Source: an uncultured Chlorobiaceae bacterium (lineage in GTDB: Bacteria > Bacteroidota > Chlorobiia > Chlorobiales > Chlorobiaceae). From it: a DNA stretch of 64,000 nucleotides. Made by a program: the position numbers and the translations under genes. Below the pieces are notes generated by a model. It did not search any database. It saw only the letters and a program-made list of their open reading frames with translations, and had not been told where the DNA came from. The stretch is from contig CAIMCD010000038.1 of assembly GCA_903839405.1 (NCBI GenBank), positions 1-64,000 on the forward strand, in the 5' to 3' direction. Of the stretch, positions 63,028 to 64,000 are shown piece after piece. The stretch's first letter is position 1, and every line of letters begins with the position of its first letter.

Positions 63028-64000
63028 TTAGTGGTGAGCAACTCCGGCCTCGTGCTCCTCATGTCCTTCGTGTGCCGAAGCAAGCCCAATAAAGAGCGCT
63101 GAGAGCATCGTAAAGATAAAGGCCTGAAGGAACGCAACAAAGAGTTCAAGCAGGTAGATAAAGATTGAGAACGGCACCGACATCGCAACAGCGACAATAT
63201 AACTCTTTAAAATAAAGCTGATAAAGATAAGACTCAAAATAACGATATGGCCTGCCGTCATATTGGCAAACAACCGGATCGTCAGCGCAACCGGCTTGGT
63301 AAAGAGGCCAATAAACTCAATCGGAATCATGATAATCCAGAGGGCCGGATGCGTGCCGCCGGTCAGATGCGCAAGATAACCTTTCACACCGTGCGCCTTG
63401 AGGGCCGCAACCTGTGTAATGAAAAAGGTGAAAGTGGCAAGAGTCAGCGTGACGTTGATATTTCCGGTCGCCGTAGCGCCATAAGGAACCAGACCGAGAA
63501 GGTTACAGAGTAGAATAAAGAAAAATACGGTAAGAAGATACACGAGGTACTTCTCATATCCGACACCAATATTGGCTTTAGCGACATCGGTACGGATAAA
63601 CTCAACCAGCGCCTCCATGGCATTGACCAGCCCCTTTGGAGCCGTGCGAGGTGTCATCTTCTTGTATTTGCTGCCAACTACAGAAAAAACGACCAGAAGA
63701 ATTGCCGACACAACCCAGAGCATCACCACATGCTTGGTGATTGAAATATCAAAGCCGCCAACCACAATTCTCGGAAGATTGACGCTGCCGAAAGGCTCAA
63801 AGGCAAAAACATTGTTATCGAGAATATGATGCATGATAACATCTCCCGCTTTCTCCTCTTCAGGAGCCGCAGCTGGAGCCGGAACCGCAACGGCTGGCGA
63901 AGCAACAGGGGCGGGTGCAGCAACCGCAGTTGCCGTCTTCTGAGGAACGCCGGAGGCATTTTCAGGCAGAGCAAATGCGAGGCCGTTCGCATTCAGCAAT
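63028..64000 (-). CDS. atpB: ATP synthase a subunit, N terminus outside window
   Basis: Subunit a forms the proton half-channels beside the c ring. After an alanine/proline-rich segment (about 25 residues) come the membrane helices, with the essential arginine in [20 protein letters not shown] and further polar residues in [17 protein letters not shown]. The visible start ([14 protein letters not shown]) looks like the end of a signal peptide, so the chain continues past base 64000. The C terminus is His/Glu-rich ([14 protein letters not shown]). It leads atpE, atpF and atpH. Confidence 0.93.
   Translation of the reverse strand, partial: LLNANGLAFALPENASGVPQKTATAVAAPAPVASPAVAVPAPAAAPEEEKAGDVIMHHILDNNVFAFEPFGSVNLPRIVVGGFDISITKHVVMLWVVSAILLVVFSVVGSKYKKMTPRTAPKGLVNAMEALVEFIRTDVAKANIGVGYEKYLVYLLTVFFFILLCNLLGLVPYGATATGNINVTLTLATFTFFITQVAALKAHGVKGYLAHLTGGTHPALWIIMIPIEFIGLFTKPVALTIRLFANMTAGHIVILSLIFISFILKSYIVAVAMSVPFSIFIYLLELFVAFLQAFIFTMLSALFIGLASAHEGHEEHEAGVAHH

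Noticed and set aside
1..64000. CRISPR arrays, insertion sequences, prophage or integrase genes
   Set aside because: No regularly spaced repeats, transposase or integrase motifs were seen on either strand.

Overview
The window looks like chromosomal DNA of a green sulfur bacterium (Chlorobiaceae; Chlorobium, Pelodictyon or Prosthecochloris type). This is inferred from gene content and protein character, not from a database search. The clues are the C5-pathway enzyme HemL, a diheme-type succinate dehydrogenase/fumarate reductase (SdhC-A-B), aconitase, an F-type ATPase block without alpha, beta or gamma genes nearby, BioG in place of BioH, and LPS genes together with a PagL-like deacylase. No photosynthesis-specific gene lies inside the window. 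It is dense, mostly housekeeping sequence with short gaps, and I see no insertion sequence, prophage or CRISPR array.

Layout. 1-3.1 kb: 3' part of hemL with a terminator, a fluoride-exporter pair (DUF190 + crcB), a small membrane protein and a SOUL lipoprotein. 3.2-7.6 kb: ruvX, pyrE, tyrA, nadK and a 481-aa protein of unknown function. 7.6-9.1 kb: kdsA with a KdsC-like protein that has lost its catalytic nucleophile. 9.2-12.2 kb: a half-length ClpB, a family-3 glycosidase and SixA. 12.2-16.4 kb: gpsA-plsY, purM, lysC. 16.5-23 kb: an NlpC/P60 lipoprotein, prmA, a Ppx/GppA phosphatase, a THUMP-like methyltransferase, an Mrr nuclease and an acyl-CoA ligase. 23-29.8 kb: a complete biotin operon, birA-bioB-F-G-C-D-A, preceded by a clear BirA-type operator. 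29.8-41.3 kb: amiC, topA, feoAB, aconitase, a HIT protein and a CorC-type CBS membrane protein.

41.7-44.4 kb holds the most interesting locus: an Nramp-related transporter whose metal-site motifs are altered, a 58-aa single-span membrane protein, and a soluble MgtE-like protein (PRC-barrel, MgtE_N and CBS domains without the membrane domain). I read it as a probable split magnesium transport system. 44.7-46.8 kb is a hybrid PAS histidine kinase. 46.8-47.2 kb contains a 40-codon ORF with a strong ribosome binding site and a large hairpin. 47.2-50.7 kb is sdhCAB. 50.8-53.6 kb carries a cyclase-family hydrolase, a PagL-like protein, an alpha/beta hydrolase and an RlpA lipoprotein. 53.7-59.2 kb carries transaldolase, a deoxyhypusine-synthase-like gene, the small SRP RNA, trpS, a HAD phosphatase and an argS with an unusual HIGH motif. 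59.2-61.4 kb has nadD, bamD, a DUF2892 protein and tRNA-Ala(CGC). The window ends inside an atpB-E-F-H block.

Main themes: envelope building (kdsA, gpsA/plsY, amiC, bamD, rlpA, NlpC, PagL), cofactor synthesis (biotin, NAD, tetrapyrrole), metal handling (FeoAB, Nramp/MgtE, CorC) and reductive-TCA/energy enzymes (aconitase, Sdh/Frd, ATPase). Promoter, operator and start-site assignments were made by eye.
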